A stretch of 64,000 nt of DNA from Oscillospiraceae bacterium (GTDB lineage Bacteria > Bacillota > Clostridia > Oscillospirales > Oscillospiraceae). Shown here piece by piece: positions 16,843 through 24,893 of this stretch. Numbering within the stretch: position 1 is the first letter of the stretch; every line of letters starts with the position of its first letter. The translations under genes were made by a program, and so were the position numbers. The stretch lies in NCBI GenBank assembly GCA_902802045.1, contig CADCKQ010000003.1, positions 124,001 through 188,000 of the forward strand. The letters are read 5' to 3'. The notes beneath the pieces were generated by a model, which saw nothing but the letters and a program-made list of their open reading frames with translations, ran no database searches and was not told the DNA's origin.

Positions 16843-17711
16843 ATATTCCCCTGTTTCAATGCTGAGACAGCATCTCTGCACACAGTATTTATTATATAGT
16901 TATCTGTTGTGTGAATAACAACATCGTGAGCATATTCATACTTGTAATCTATGTGAAGATTCGGAGCGGCATTTCTGTATTTTGCTCTTATCGCGTTTTT
17001 AAGATCGATAATCGCGGCAGGTTCAGGCATGCCGTTGTCTTTTTTTGCCCTGTAGCGCGGATCTGTTACATCTATGGAAACGATTCCGAGTACATATTTT
17101 TCTGTCGCGTCGATGATGTGTGAGAGCTTTGTCTCGAGGTCTTTCTGCAGAATGCTGTCCTTCGCGTAGATCGCTCTGACAAATGCCGACAAACTCTCTT
17201 TTGTCGTTTCTATCTCCTCAAAAGACCGCACAAAAATATTGTCCGCTTCGAAAGAGTCTATATCTTTTACGATATCTCCAAAGAATTCCGCTGCAGGAGG
17301 AAAGAGAATGCAATAGTAATTCCCGGTTTTATTTTTGCAGAAGCTTCTTATATTGAGGATCTCCTCCGATTCTGCGATCTCTCCGCTATCTGCTCCGGTC
17401 TCTGTATCCCTGACTGCAGTCTCTATAAGATCTTCATCGCTTTCAAACGCTTTTTTGAGACTTCCGAGCCCGCTTATGATCTGCAGATTTCTGTCACACA
17501 CGAGAGGGTCTTCGAAATCTGATGCATACGCCATTTTATTTAAACGATCATCCGTCTGCATCAAAATGAGATCCGAGACTGGTTCGAGAAGTGTGACAGA
17601 GCTGCTGTTATGAAAAAAATCCTCTTTCTTTACCTCAAGAGCTTTGGCCAATGCTCCGCCAAACAGTTTTTTATCCGTTATAAGTATTGCGCGTTTCAGC
17701 TGTTTTATCAT
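16839..17711 (-). CDS. Protein of unknown function
   Basis: I do not recognise this 290-residue protein. It is soluble, acidic and has no signal peptide or membrane segment. The N-terminal half is variable, with an acidic patch (ESEEILNI). The C-terminal third has a more conserved look: VLGIVSIDVTDPRYRAKKDN, AAIIDLKNAIRAKYR and EYAHDVVIHTTDNYIINTVC. It overlaps the pyruvyltransferase-FrhB fusion gene upstream and the deacetylase gene downstream by four bases each, so it is translationally coupled to both and probably works on the same glycan step. It may bind a nucleotide or nucleotide-sugar, but no motif proves this. Confidence 0.7.
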   Translation of the reverse strand: MIKQLKRAILITDKKLFGGALAKALEVKKEDFFHNSSSVTLLEPVSDLILMQTDDRLNKMAYASDFEDPLVCDRNLQIISGLGSLKKAFESDEDLIETAVRDTETGADSGEIAESEEILNIRSFCKNKTGNYYCILFPPAAEFFGDIVKDIDSFEADNIFVRSFEEIETTKESLSAFVRAIYAKDSILQKDLETKLSHIIDATEKYVLGIVSIDVTDPRYRAKKDNGMPEPAAIIDLKNAIRAKYRNAAPNLHIDYKYEYAHDVVIHTTDNYIINTVCRDAVSALKQGNI

Positions 17712-20008
17712 TTTATATGTTTTAATACCGTCTTTTTTACCTTTGAAGCCGCAACCTTTACAGGGCTCACATAAAACGCCCTTTCAACGCTGTTGCTGAA
17801 GCTTTTGCTGTTTATTGAGTCCATGAACAGACCGGCCCTTGCATTTCCCGGAGCTGCCTCAAAATACGAAGAATTCTTCAGCGTTGCCTCTTCATATCTT
17901 ATTTCTTCAATATCAATGCTTTCCCTGAGTTCTGCCATCAGATCCAGCCCTTTTTCCGTATTGGCAAAGATCACCGACATCCCTTTCCCGTCGTTTTTCT
18001 CCGGGCAGACTTTATCCATTCCCCAGAAGTCGCCAAGAGTCAGGTCTGAAGATCTGTTGATGCCTTTGGCGTTGCACACATGACAGGAAGGTCTCAGATC
18101 CAGATTCCCGACAAAAGCCCTGAGATACGGGTCTTCAACGTTTAATTTCCTGTATTCCGCACCGTTGTCAAATTCTGCCTTAAAAGAATAGTTCCTCCAG
18201 CCTTCCGTTTTGTCCCTGAATGAGACGCTGATCGCTTTCGAGCATGCGCTGCCTTCAAGCTCCGAAATATATTTCTCATAAGCAGCCGGAGACGGCACCC
18301 CGTGGCAGATAATGTCGCAGGTGATGAGGGCGTCGTATTCTTTCCCGAGATATGTATTAAGCCCGTTTATCTGGCACGGCGTTCCCGTGAAAAGCACCGT
18401 TCTGCCTTTTTCAAGCTCCTGTTTTGCCTGAAGGAAGCTGTCCCCGATCTCGCTCTGAACATATTTGGAGCCCTGAAGCTTTATTATATCTTCTTTTCTT
18501 TCTATTGCCGTGTGCTTAACTGCCTTGAGATCTTCAGAAAAGGCCGCTCCGAAGACGATTCCGCCCTTACCGATCGTATTCTCTGCCAATTCGGTAAAAA
18601 CTCCCCCGGAGGTGCTCATATTTCTGACCCGGTCGTCTGAACTTTTCCCGCAATAAGCTTTCTTTTTGCCGCCAATTCCATGTTCTTTATTGAGAGGGCA
18701 GGCTTTATGACAGGCATTGCAGTGTATGCATATGCTTTCGTCGACCGACGGATAGAAAAATCCTTTTTCGTCTCTCTGCATCGATATGCAGCCCTTGGGG
18801 CAGACCTGGGCACAGGCCGAACAGCCTGTACACCTCGGGTTTCCGATCTTCTCATATCGCGGAATATACTTTTCGATTGCATCGGTAAGCTGCTTTTTGT
18901 AATCCGGAAGAACTTTTCTGTAATTATCCTTTATCCGTTCCTCGTTTTCCATGAGCCTTCTGAAGGCCGAAAGCAGCTCGTTTGCCTCAGTCTGCTCATC
19001 ATAAGGGAGGACAAAGTCCCTGTATGTCCCGAAGAGATCCGTCGCGATTCCCTTGGATTTGACGGAATACCCTATAACGAGGCAGGGAACGCCCGTCGAG
19101 TATGCAGCGATCGTGGAGTGTGTTCTCGCGCCGATAAAGAAACGGCACCTTGAAATAATATATTTGAGTTCCTCACAGGTATAGTTTTCCTCAACGATCG
19201 AAACTCTCGGCGACTTGAGTTCATCTCTCAGTTTTCTCAGGAGCTTCAGATCCTGGTTATCATTTTCAGGCCTGTAAACATGAGGTACAAGACAGATCGC
19301 CATTCCGGTATTTTCAAGTATCCACTCTGCGGTTTTTAGCGTGTTGTTCCAGGCGTTTAAATTGTCCTTTTTGACAACCAGGGGGCTTATGTTGATCCCG
19401 ACCGTATTGCCGTCCATAAAGCCATCGGGAAGAGGGACTTCCTTGATATCCAGGGAAAACGCAGGATCGCAGACCTTTATGACCTTTTCCGGAGAAAAGC
19501 CGGCTTCGAGAAGATTGCTGTATGTAATGCTCTCCCGCGGGAAAATATACCTGTATCTCTGAAGATCCTTTTTTATTGTCTCCTGTTCTATAACGCCTTT
19601 CTCTATCGAACAGCACCAGAGCGCGGACGGTATGCCGTGCTTTTCGCAATAACGGTTCATTCCCATATGATAATACGGAGGACGATAACAGTAAGTATCC
19701 CCTCCTATCATAAGACAAAGATCATCAGAAGTAATAATATCCGTAACCGGCTTTCCCGTAGTCTCAAAGCCTGTTGTGAACTCGCCCGTTATTTTTCTTA
19801 AAGCAGCAAATTTGTAATTCTGTAACCTTGAAAACGGGACAAAAGAAAGCATCTGCAGACCGATGTCCCTGCAGAGCTTTTTATCCTCTTCAGGGTTTGA
19901 TGTGCAGAGATGTGTCGCTCTGTATCCCAAAAGCTTTTTGGAGGCTCTGACTATCGCTTCGCAGCCTCTGTTGAATGTACCTGTATTACCGTAAAGAAAA
20001 ACCGCCAT
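17708..20008 (-). CDS. Fusion: polysaccharide pyruvyl transferase + FrhB-like iron-sulfur protein
   Basis: This 766-residue protein joins two modules. Residues 1-385 are a CsaB/WcaK-type pyruvyl transferase, with YGNTGTFNRGCEAIV at the start and the signature FIGARTHSTIAAYSTGVPCL at 291-310; the family places pyruvate ketals on sugars using phosphoenolpyruvate. Residues 390-440 hold two ferredoxin-like clusters (Cys393/396/399/403 and Cys427/430/433/437), followed to the end by a coenzyme F420 hydrogenase beta-subunit (FrhB)-like domain with TSGGVFTELA, GTPCQINGL and CDIICHGVPS. Separate genes of these two families are often neighbours in gut bacterial polysaccharide loci, so a fusion is sensible. 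The redox partner is unknown. AAAGGA precedes the ATG and a good promoter lies at 20044-20072. Confidence 0.88.
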   Translation of the reverse strand: MAVFLYGNTGTFNRGCEAIVRASKKLLGYRATHLCTSNPEEDKKLCRDIGLQMLSFVPFSRLQNYKFAALRKITGEFTTGFETTGKPVTDIITSDDLCLMIGGDTYCYRPPYYHMGMNRYCEKHGIPSALWCCSIEKGVIEQETIKKDLQRYRYIFPRESITYSNLLEAGFSPEKVIKVCDPAFSLDIKEVPLPDGFMDGNTVGINISPLVVKKDNLNAWNNTLKTAEWILENTGMAICLVPHVYRPENDNQDLKLLRKLRDELKSPRVSIVEENYTCEELKYIISRCRFFIGARTHSTIAAYSTGVPCLVIGYSVKSKGIATDLFGTYRDFVLPYDEQTEANELLSAFRRLMENEERIKDNYRKVLPDYKKQLTDAIEKYIPRYEKIGNPRCTGCSACAQVCPKGCISMQRDEKGFFYPSVDESICIHCNACHKACPLNKEHGIGGKKKAYCGKSSDDRVRNMSTSGGVFTELAENTIGKGGIVFGAAFSEDLKAVKHTAIERKEDIIKLQGSKYVQSEIGDSFLQAKQELEKGRTVLFTGTPCQINGLNTYLGKEYDALITCDIICHGVPSPAAYEKYISELEGSACSKAISVSFRDKTEGWRNYSFKAEFDNGAEYRKLNVEDPYLRAFVGNLDLRPSCHVCNAKGINRSSDLTLGDFWGMDKVCPEKNDGKGMSVIFANTEKGLDLMAELRESIDIEEIRYEEATLKNSSYFEAAPGNARAGLFMDSINSKSFSNSVERAFYVSPVKVAASKVKKTVLKHIK

Positions 20009-20043
20009 ATTCAGTCCTTTATATAAACATAATAAGACATTAT

Positions 20044-20072
20044 ATTATATCATTGCATAAGAAAAACCGCAA
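20044..20072 (-). promoter_or_regulatory. Internal promoter before the pyruvyltransferase fusion gene
   Basis: On the minus strand TTGCGG (20072-20067) is followed after exactly 17 bases by TATAAT (20049-20044). It would start transcription near 20037, about 30 bases before the ATG at 20008, and give the distal third of the leftward arm its own promoter. Confidence 0.6.
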
Positions 20073-20123
20073 GAAATGCTGTCTTTGTTAAATAACACTT
20101 TACCATCTGTTATCTCTGGGCAG

Positions 20124-20157
20124 ACGATTGGCAAGATCACAGGATCCTGCCAATCGT
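20124..20157. other. Hairpin spanning a stop codon
   Basis: ACGATTGGCA (20124-20133) pairs perfectly with TGCCAATCGT (20148-20157). The stop codon of the deacetylase gene (20137-20139) lies in the loop. Only a short TTTT follows on the plus strand and none on the minus strand, so it is at best a weak terminator; it could instead protect the 3' end of the upstream transcript. Confidence 0.5.
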
Positions 20158-20826
20158 TTTCACAGCGTATTCATATGATTTGTTATCCACACCAAGCCTT
20201 GGAAGCAGTTTCCTGTTTCGCCCGGACCAGAAATTCAGAACTCCGCCGCTTGCAGCAAAAGCGCATTCGTATTCTTCCCGGACAGAATCCAGATACTCTT
20301 TATTGTACTGCCCGCTCGGGTATGCAAAATAACTGACTTTTTTCCCGGTCAGGTCCTCAAGTCTTTCTTTTGACTCTCTCAGCTCTTTTCTTATCTCTCC
20401 GGGTCTCATTTCACCCGGCAGCCTGTGCGATATCCCGTGCGACTGTATGCTCACAAGAGGGTCATTCGCCATCTCGAGCAGCTGCCGCGTTGTCATGAAT
20501 CTCGGCGTGTCAAGGAAATCAAGGGCTGTGAATACCGTAAAAGGGATCCCTCTTTCCCTGAGGTAAGGATACGCGATGCTGTACTGATCCGCGTGACCGT
20601 CATCGAATGTGATGGCCAGCGCTTTTTTTCTTCCGTGCCTCACCACATCATCGAGCGTTGTAAAACGCCCTCTGTATTCATTTATGAGATCTTCAAACCG
20701 GTCTGTGTCAAGACCGCATCTTATTACGAAATCGGAACTGCTCACAGCGTGGTGCAGCATCAGAACGCCTGATGCAGGTATCGAATAATAAATTTTTCTG
20801 AGCGGATGTTTCAGAAGTTCAACCAT
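20137..20826 (-). CDS. Polysaccharide deacetylase (NodB homology)
   Basis: The 229-residue protein contains the canonical NodB motifs ALAITFDDGHADQY (motif 1), SIQSHGISHR (H-x3-H, motif 2) and YFAYPSGQYNKEY (motif 3), plus an N-terminal VLMLHH segment. It should remove N- or O-acetyl groups from a polysaccharide or lipid-linked sugar with a divalent metal. No signal peptide is seen; a short N-terminal hydrophobic stretch is weak. AAAGGTAG precedes the ATG. Its 3' end lies in a strong hairpin. Confidence 0.88.
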   Translation of the reverse strand: MVELLKHPLRKIYYSIPASGVLMLHHAVSSSDFVIRCGLDTDRFEDLINEYRGRFTTLDDVVRHGRKKALAITFDDGHADQYSIAYPYLRERGIPFTVFTALDFLDTPRFMTTRQLLEMANDPLVSIQSHGISHRLPGEMRPGEIRKELRESKERLEDLTGKKVSYFAYPSGQYNKEYLDSVREEYECAFAASGGVLNFWSGRNRKLLPRLGVDNKSYEYAVKTIGRIL

Positions 20827-20902
20827 TATTAACTACCTTTCATTTTGCTGTTGTTTCCACGTATTGTTATTTAAGTTTATTCTGATTATCAATGATCTGC
20901 AA

Positions 20903-22042
20903 TCACATGCAGGGCAAATATTCTCTTATTCTTTCCCTGTCTTTCCCTGCGAAAATAAACATTCCGTGACGTGAAGAACTGTCTTTTACAGGAAGCAGAT
21001 CACTCCCTGTTTTTTCATATCTCACCAGCATGCAGGGATCATTTTTCCTTAACCGTGTGAATGCCTTGTCATCCATTTCATCCAGAAAGAATCTTACAGC
21101 TGCTACAGTACCATTCGGAGCTGTATTAAGCTCCGGCTTCTCGCCCATCGCGATCTGGATTACCGCCTTTATATAATCATATCCGATAGTCAGCGGCACC
21201 AAGTCGCTTCCTATTTCATCTCCGCCCATTCTTCCGCCTATTTCTATAAGATATATTTCCCCCATAGAATTTATCTTGATTTCCGAATGGGATGCACCGT
21301 TTTCTATCTCCAGGGAATCTAAAGCGTGAATAACAACCTTACGTATTTTGTCTGTTATATCACCCGGCAGATCCGCGGGCTGCAAATGTCCAGTCTCGAT
21401 GAAGTTGGGGGCTCCTGTAGTAAACTTTTCAGTGACAGTGAGTATATGGTGGGTCCCGCGGTATGAAATGCCTTCTATGCTGTATTCTTTGCCTTCAACA
21501 AATTCCTCAGCAACGGCTTCATCAGCAAAGCTTTGTTCTTTGGCCAGTTTAATTGCATTTTCTGCTCCGCATAAGGACTCCAGTTTCATTATTCCCCTGC
21601 TTCCGGAGCGGTCAGAAGGTTTTATTATTATTGGGAACCTCAGGCCCGCTTCTGTTATGTCTTCTGCAGAGTTAACGATAATGCTCTTGGGTGACGGATC
21701 TCCGTTCGCTTCAAAAGCAAGCCTCATAATATGTTTATTGGTGGATTTCTTTGTGCATTCCAATGAATTGCCTGTCAGCCCGAGTCTGTTTGCCACATAG
21801 TTGACTGTGATCGCTGCCAGATCGGAAGCAATCGAGCAAACTCCGTCTATGCCTATTTCGGCACATCTCTCTGCGATCTCTTCTTTTTCCACAATGCTTA
21901 TCGGATAAAACCTGTCAGCGATTCTTTCACCTTCATCCCCTAGCTGCCAGGCGAAAACATGTGTTTCCAGACCCATTTCTTTAGCTTTCAATATCAATGG
22001 AACCTGCAGGTATGAAGCTCCTATTATCGCAAGTTTTTTCAT
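20903..22042 (-). CDS. ATP-grasp family ligase
   Basis: The 379-residue protein has the layout of ATP-grasp carboxylate-amine/thiol ligases: an N-terminal Rossmann-like domain (KKLAIIGASYLQVPLILKA), the central FPIIIKPSDRSGSRGIMKL nucleotide loop, EEFVEGKEYSIEG, and the metal-binding end EIYLIEIGGRMGGDEIG. Such enzymes activate a carboxylate as acyl phosphate and join it to an amine. It overlaps the GtrB-like transferase gene by four bases and is two genes from the WecE transaminase, which makes a 4-amino sugar. I infer it may acylate or aminoacylate that sugar, but the substrate is not shown by the sequence. Confidence 0.85.
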   Translation of the reverse strand: MKKLAIIGASYLQVPLILKAKEMGLETHVFAWQLGDEGERIADRFYPISIVEKEEIAERCAEIGIDGVCSIASDLAAITVNYVANRLGLTGNSLECTKKSTNKHIMRLAFEANGDPSPKSIIVNSAEDITEAGLRFPIIIKPSDRSGSRGIMKLESLCGAENAIKLAKEQSFADEAVAEEFVEGKEYSIEGISYRGTHHILTVTEKFTTGAPNFIETGHLQPADLPGDITDKIRKVVIHALDSLEIENGASHSEIKINSMGEIYLIEIGGRMGGDEIGSDLVPLTIGYDYIKAVIQIAMGEKPELNTAPNGTVAAVRFFLDEMDDKAFTRLRKNDPCMLVRYEKTGSDLLPVKDSSSRHGMFIFAGKDRERIREYLPCM

Positions 22043-22977
22043 TCCTTTTCCTCGCAGTTGATGCTTCTCCCTATTACATATTGAGGAGATCTGTTCAAGC
22101 TTAAATATATTCTCCCTATGTATTCGCCGATCATACCGAGCATTACAAGGATCATACCGCCAATTAAAAGAATTGCTGCAAGTATAGACGCATATCCTTC
22201 AGCCAGATCTGAATTTGCCAGCTTCCTGATTATTGTTACTATTGCCAGAATGAATCCCGCTAAGGCAACAATACACCCGGCATATGTTGAAATTCTCAAT
22301 GGTTTAACCGAAAACGCAGTAATGCCGTTCAAAAACAAAGATATCAGTTTTTTTATTGTATAATTTGATTTTCCGGAAATCCTTTCTCTCTGCTTAGTTT
22401 CAACATTTTTAACCTTGTCGGTGGTTCTAAGCAGAAGGCCGTCCACATATGGATATGACGACTCATATTTGATAATTTCATCCATGACAAATCGCTTCAT
22501 AACATGAAAACTGTCTATCATAATGTCCTTGGGCTTGCCAAGAAGGGACTCAAACATCAAGTCATTTACTTTGGTTCCGATCAGTCTGAAAATCCCGTGA
22601 GTATAGTTTTTATGTACTCCAAATACAACATCACAGTCATCACCAAGAGTTGACAGCATTTCCCCGAGATAATCCAGAGGCGCCTGTCCGTCATCATCTA
22701 AAGAAACAATGATATCACCTGTGCAATACCTGTACCCGGCCATCAGGGCTCCGTGCTGCCCGAAGTTTTTGGCAAGTTCAATCCCTTTGATTCTATAGTT
22801 GTTTTCCGCCAGATCCGTAATGACAGCATAAACATTATCCGGTGAAGCGTCACTCACCAGAACTATCTCATATTCATTGTAGCCAAGCTTATTAACTTCG
22901 GAGATAATCTCGTCAACAACTGCGGATACTGTTGTCTCTGAATTATAACACGGTATTACAAATGACAGTTTTTCCAT
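22039..22977 (-). CDS. Undecaprenyl-phosphate glycosyltransferase (GtrB/ArnC-like GT2)
   Basis: The 312-residue protein joins a GT2 domain (LSFVIPCYNSETTV, VSDASPDNV, NFGQHGALMAGY, IVSLDDDGQAP, and RERISGKSNYTIKKL) to two C-terminal transmembrane helices (about residues 230-290) and ends IGRIYLSLNRSPQYVIG. This is the GtrB/ArnC/DPM1-like architecture that makes undecaprenyl-phosphate-linked monosaccharides on the inner face. The ATG at 22977 has AGGAG six bases upstream; a TTG two codons earlier is less likely. With the SMR pair, GtrA and a GT-C-like protein nearby it forms a side-chain decoration set. Confidence 0.9.
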   Translation of the reverse strand: MEKLSFVIPCYNSETTVSAVVDEIISEVNKLGYNEYEIVLVSDASPDNVYAVITDLAENNYRIKGIELAKNFGQHGALMAGYRYCTGDIIVSLDDDGQAPLDYLGEMLSTLGDDCDVVFGVHKNYTHGIFRLIGTKVNDLMFESLLGKPKDIMIDSFHVMKRFVMDEIIKYESSYPYVDGLLLRTTDKVKNVETKQRERISGKSNYTIKKLISLFLNGITAFSVKPLRISTYAGCIVALAGFILAIVTIIRKLANSDLAEGYASILAAILLIGGMILVMLGMIGEYIGRIYLSLNRSPQYVIGRSINCEEKE

Positions 22978-23011
22978 TATCAACTCCTCAATTATTACTG
23001 CGATCCGAATT

Positions 23012-24154
23012 CTAACCTATAATCTTTCCCATAAAAAAATCGTAAATCGAGCAAATGGTTTTTTCTCTGTCCGTCTCAGACAGCCCGTAATACATTGGCA
23101 ACCGCACAAGCTTTTCGCTCTCTATTGTTGTATACTCATCTTCCCCATCAAATCTGCCAAATTTGTAACCTGCTGGTGCCGAATGAAGCGGAATATAATG
23201 AAAAACTGTCTGTATCCCGCGTTCTTTCATATAATCTATAAATGCTGTGCGTTCCTGAAGATCTCTGCATTTAATATAATACATGTGGGCATTGTGTACG
23301 CAGTATTCCGGAACAACCGGCAAGCCTATCCTCCCCCGCTGTTCAAGCGGTTTCAATGCTTCATTATATCTTTTCCAGGTGTCCTTCCTGTCTTCATTGA
23401 TCTTATCTGCCACTTCAAGCTGGGCCCAAAGATAGGCAGCGTTGAGTTCGCTTGGCAAAAAGCTGTCTCCTATGTCGACCCAAGTGTATTTGTCTACCTG
23501 TCCTCTGTAGAATTTCGATCTGTTGGTTCCCTTTTCTCTTAATATTTCTGCACGTTCTATATAAGCGGGGTCATTTATAATGACAGCGCCACCCTCCCCC
23601 ATGGAATAATTCTTAGTCTCATGAAAACTGTAGGCTCCAAAATCTCCGATAGTTCCCAGCGCTTTTCCTTTATATGTACTCATAAACCCCTGCGCTGCAT
23701 CTTCTACTACTTTTAGTCCATGTTTTTTTGCAATCTCCATGATCTTATCCATTTCACAGGAAACGCCGGCATAATGCACGGGAACAATAACTCTGGTCCG
23801 TTCCGTGATTGCCCTTTCTATCTTGTTTTCATCGATGTTCATTGTATCAGGGCGGATATCGACAAAAACCAGCTTTGCTCCGGCCAGGACAAATGCCGTC
23901 GCTGTGCTGGAGAAAGTAAAGCTTGGAAGGATAACTTCATCGCCCGGTTTTATTTCACAAAGAACAGCTGCCATGTCAAGTGCAGAGGTTCCGCTTGTCG
24001 TCAGGAGCGCTTTTTTGCCGTTAAAGCGTTTCTCAATCCACTCATTGCATCTTTTGGTGAACATACCGTCACCGCAGATTTTTCTTTTCTCTATTACTTC
24101 TTTTATATAATTGATCTCATTGCCCGTACAGGGCGGCACATTAAAAGATATCAT
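23012..24154 (-). CDS. wecE: dTDP-4-amino-4,6-dideoxygalactose transaminase
   Basis: The 380-residue PLP enzyme matches WecE/RffA closely along its length: MISFNVPPCTGNEINYI at the start, KICGDGMFTKRC, DIRPDTMNIDE, VIVPVHYAGVSCEMD, VVEDAAQG, the PLP-lysine segment YSFHETKNYSMGEGGA and VFHYIPLHSAPAGYKFG. It transfers an amino group from glutamate to dTDP-4-keto-6-deoxyglucose, giving dTDP-Fuc4N (thomosamine). The start at 24154 aligns with the family and has AGGAG six bases upstream. The next enzyme, an N-acetyltransferase (WecD), is absent; an ATP-grasp gene is present instead. The dTDP-sugar supply genes (rmlA, rmlB) are outside the window. Confidence 0.93.
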   Translation of the reverse strand: MISFNVPPCTGNEINYIKEVIEKRKICGDGMFTKRCNEWIEKRFNGKKALLTTSGTSALDMAAVLCEIKPGDEVILPSFTFSSTATAFVLAGAKLVFVDIRPDTMNIDENKIERAITERTRVIVPVHYAGVSCEMDKIMEIAKKHGLKVVEDAAQGFMSTYKGKALGTIGDFGAYSFHETKNYSMGEGGAVIINDPAYIERAEILREKGTNRSKFYRGQVDKYTWVDIGDSFLPSELNAAYLWAQLEVADKINEDRKDTWKRYNEALKPLEQRGRIGLPVVPEYCVHNAHMYYIKCRDLQERTAFIDYMKERGIQTVFHYIPLHSAPAGYKFGRFDGEDEYTTIESEKLVRLPMYYGLSETDREKTICSIYDFFMGKIIG

Positions 24155-24167
24155 CATTCTCTCCTGA

Positions 24168-24521
24168 TTATCCAAATACTGAATAAATAACAATCCCTAT
24201 AATAATAATCGATAATGCAACTATTTTCTTTCCGGTTATTCTTTCTTTAAACAACAGAGCGCTGAAAACTGTTACATAAAGATATCCCGTCGATTCAAGC
24301 ATGGGCCCGAGAGACAAAGGGATCTCTTTATATGCAAATACGGTACATAATGTTGCGAGGAAGAAGATAAAATAAGCTGTTATAACCAAAGGATTTAAAT
24401 ACTCTTTATAAACATTGCCGTATTCTTTTTGTGATGATTTTTTCAACATCACCTGAGAGATCGAACTTATTAAAGTCCCGAACAACATTACAAGAGAATA
24501 TAAAAGAACCTTATCGCTCAT
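24168..24521 (-). CDS. SMR/EamA-type small membrane carrier (ArnF-like)
   Basis: The 117-residue protein has four hydrophobic segments and the small EamA-like pattern ending FKERITGKKIVALSIIIIGIVIYS. It overlaps its upstream partner (24511-24891), a similar four-helix protein, by 11 bases; GAGGAG lies seven bases before the ATG. Paired small carriers of this kind (ArnE/ArnF) move undecaprenyl-phosphate-linked aminoarabinose across the membrane. Here the pair lies beside a GtrB-like transferase and WecE, so flipping of an undecaprenyl-phosphate amino sugar is a reasonable inference. Confidence 0.8.
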   Translation of the reverse strand: MSDKVLLYSLVMLFGTLISSISQVMLKKSSQKEYGNVYKEYLNPLVITAYFIFFLATLCTVFAYKEIPLSLGPMLESTGYLYVTVFSALLFKERITGKKIVALSIIIIGIVIYSVFG

Positions 24522-24891
24522 CTTTTTTCTCCTCAGCTTCGTTATCCGAGAACGCATATAATATGACTCCGCTTATAACTATTAGGGATCCTATTATCTT
24601 TCCTGCAGTAATTTTTTCACTATAAATCAGAAAGCCCCAAATCATACCCCATGCGACAGTAACTGCTCTATTGGCATATGCGATGGATAAAGGCATGGTT
24701 TTTATTATTTGCTGCCAGCCTATTGCGTATACTGCCAAGATTATTATAACCCCGCCATAACATAAGCAGAATGGCAAACTCAAAAAATCAAACTGTCCTG
24801 CCTTTTTTGAAAGAACATCGCCTGCTGAAAGGATTACAAGAAGAATCTGCAACAATATATAGTTTTTAGCAATTATTTGCTTATTTGCCAT
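24511..24891 (-). CDS. SMR/EamA-type small membrane carrier (ArnE-like)
   Basis: The 126-residue protein has four hydrophobic segments and the typical half-EamA sequence SIAYANRAVTVAWGMIWGFLIYSEKITAGKIIGSLIVISGVI (given here as a pattern: PLSIAYA, then the E-K-I-T turn). It is the upstream half of a gene pair whose products probably form an antiparallel heterodimer. Its start lies three bases from the end of the large membrane protein gene. The cargo is not shown by the sequence; the setting suggests a lipid-linked sugar. Confidence 0.78.
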   Translation of the reverse strand: MANKQIIAKNYILLQILLVILSAGDVLSKKAGQFDFLSLPFCLCYGGVIIILAVYAIGWQQIIKTMPLSIAYANRAVTVAWGMIWGFLIYSEKITAGKIIGSLIVISGVILYAFSDNEAEEKKDER

Positions 24892-24893
24892 TA

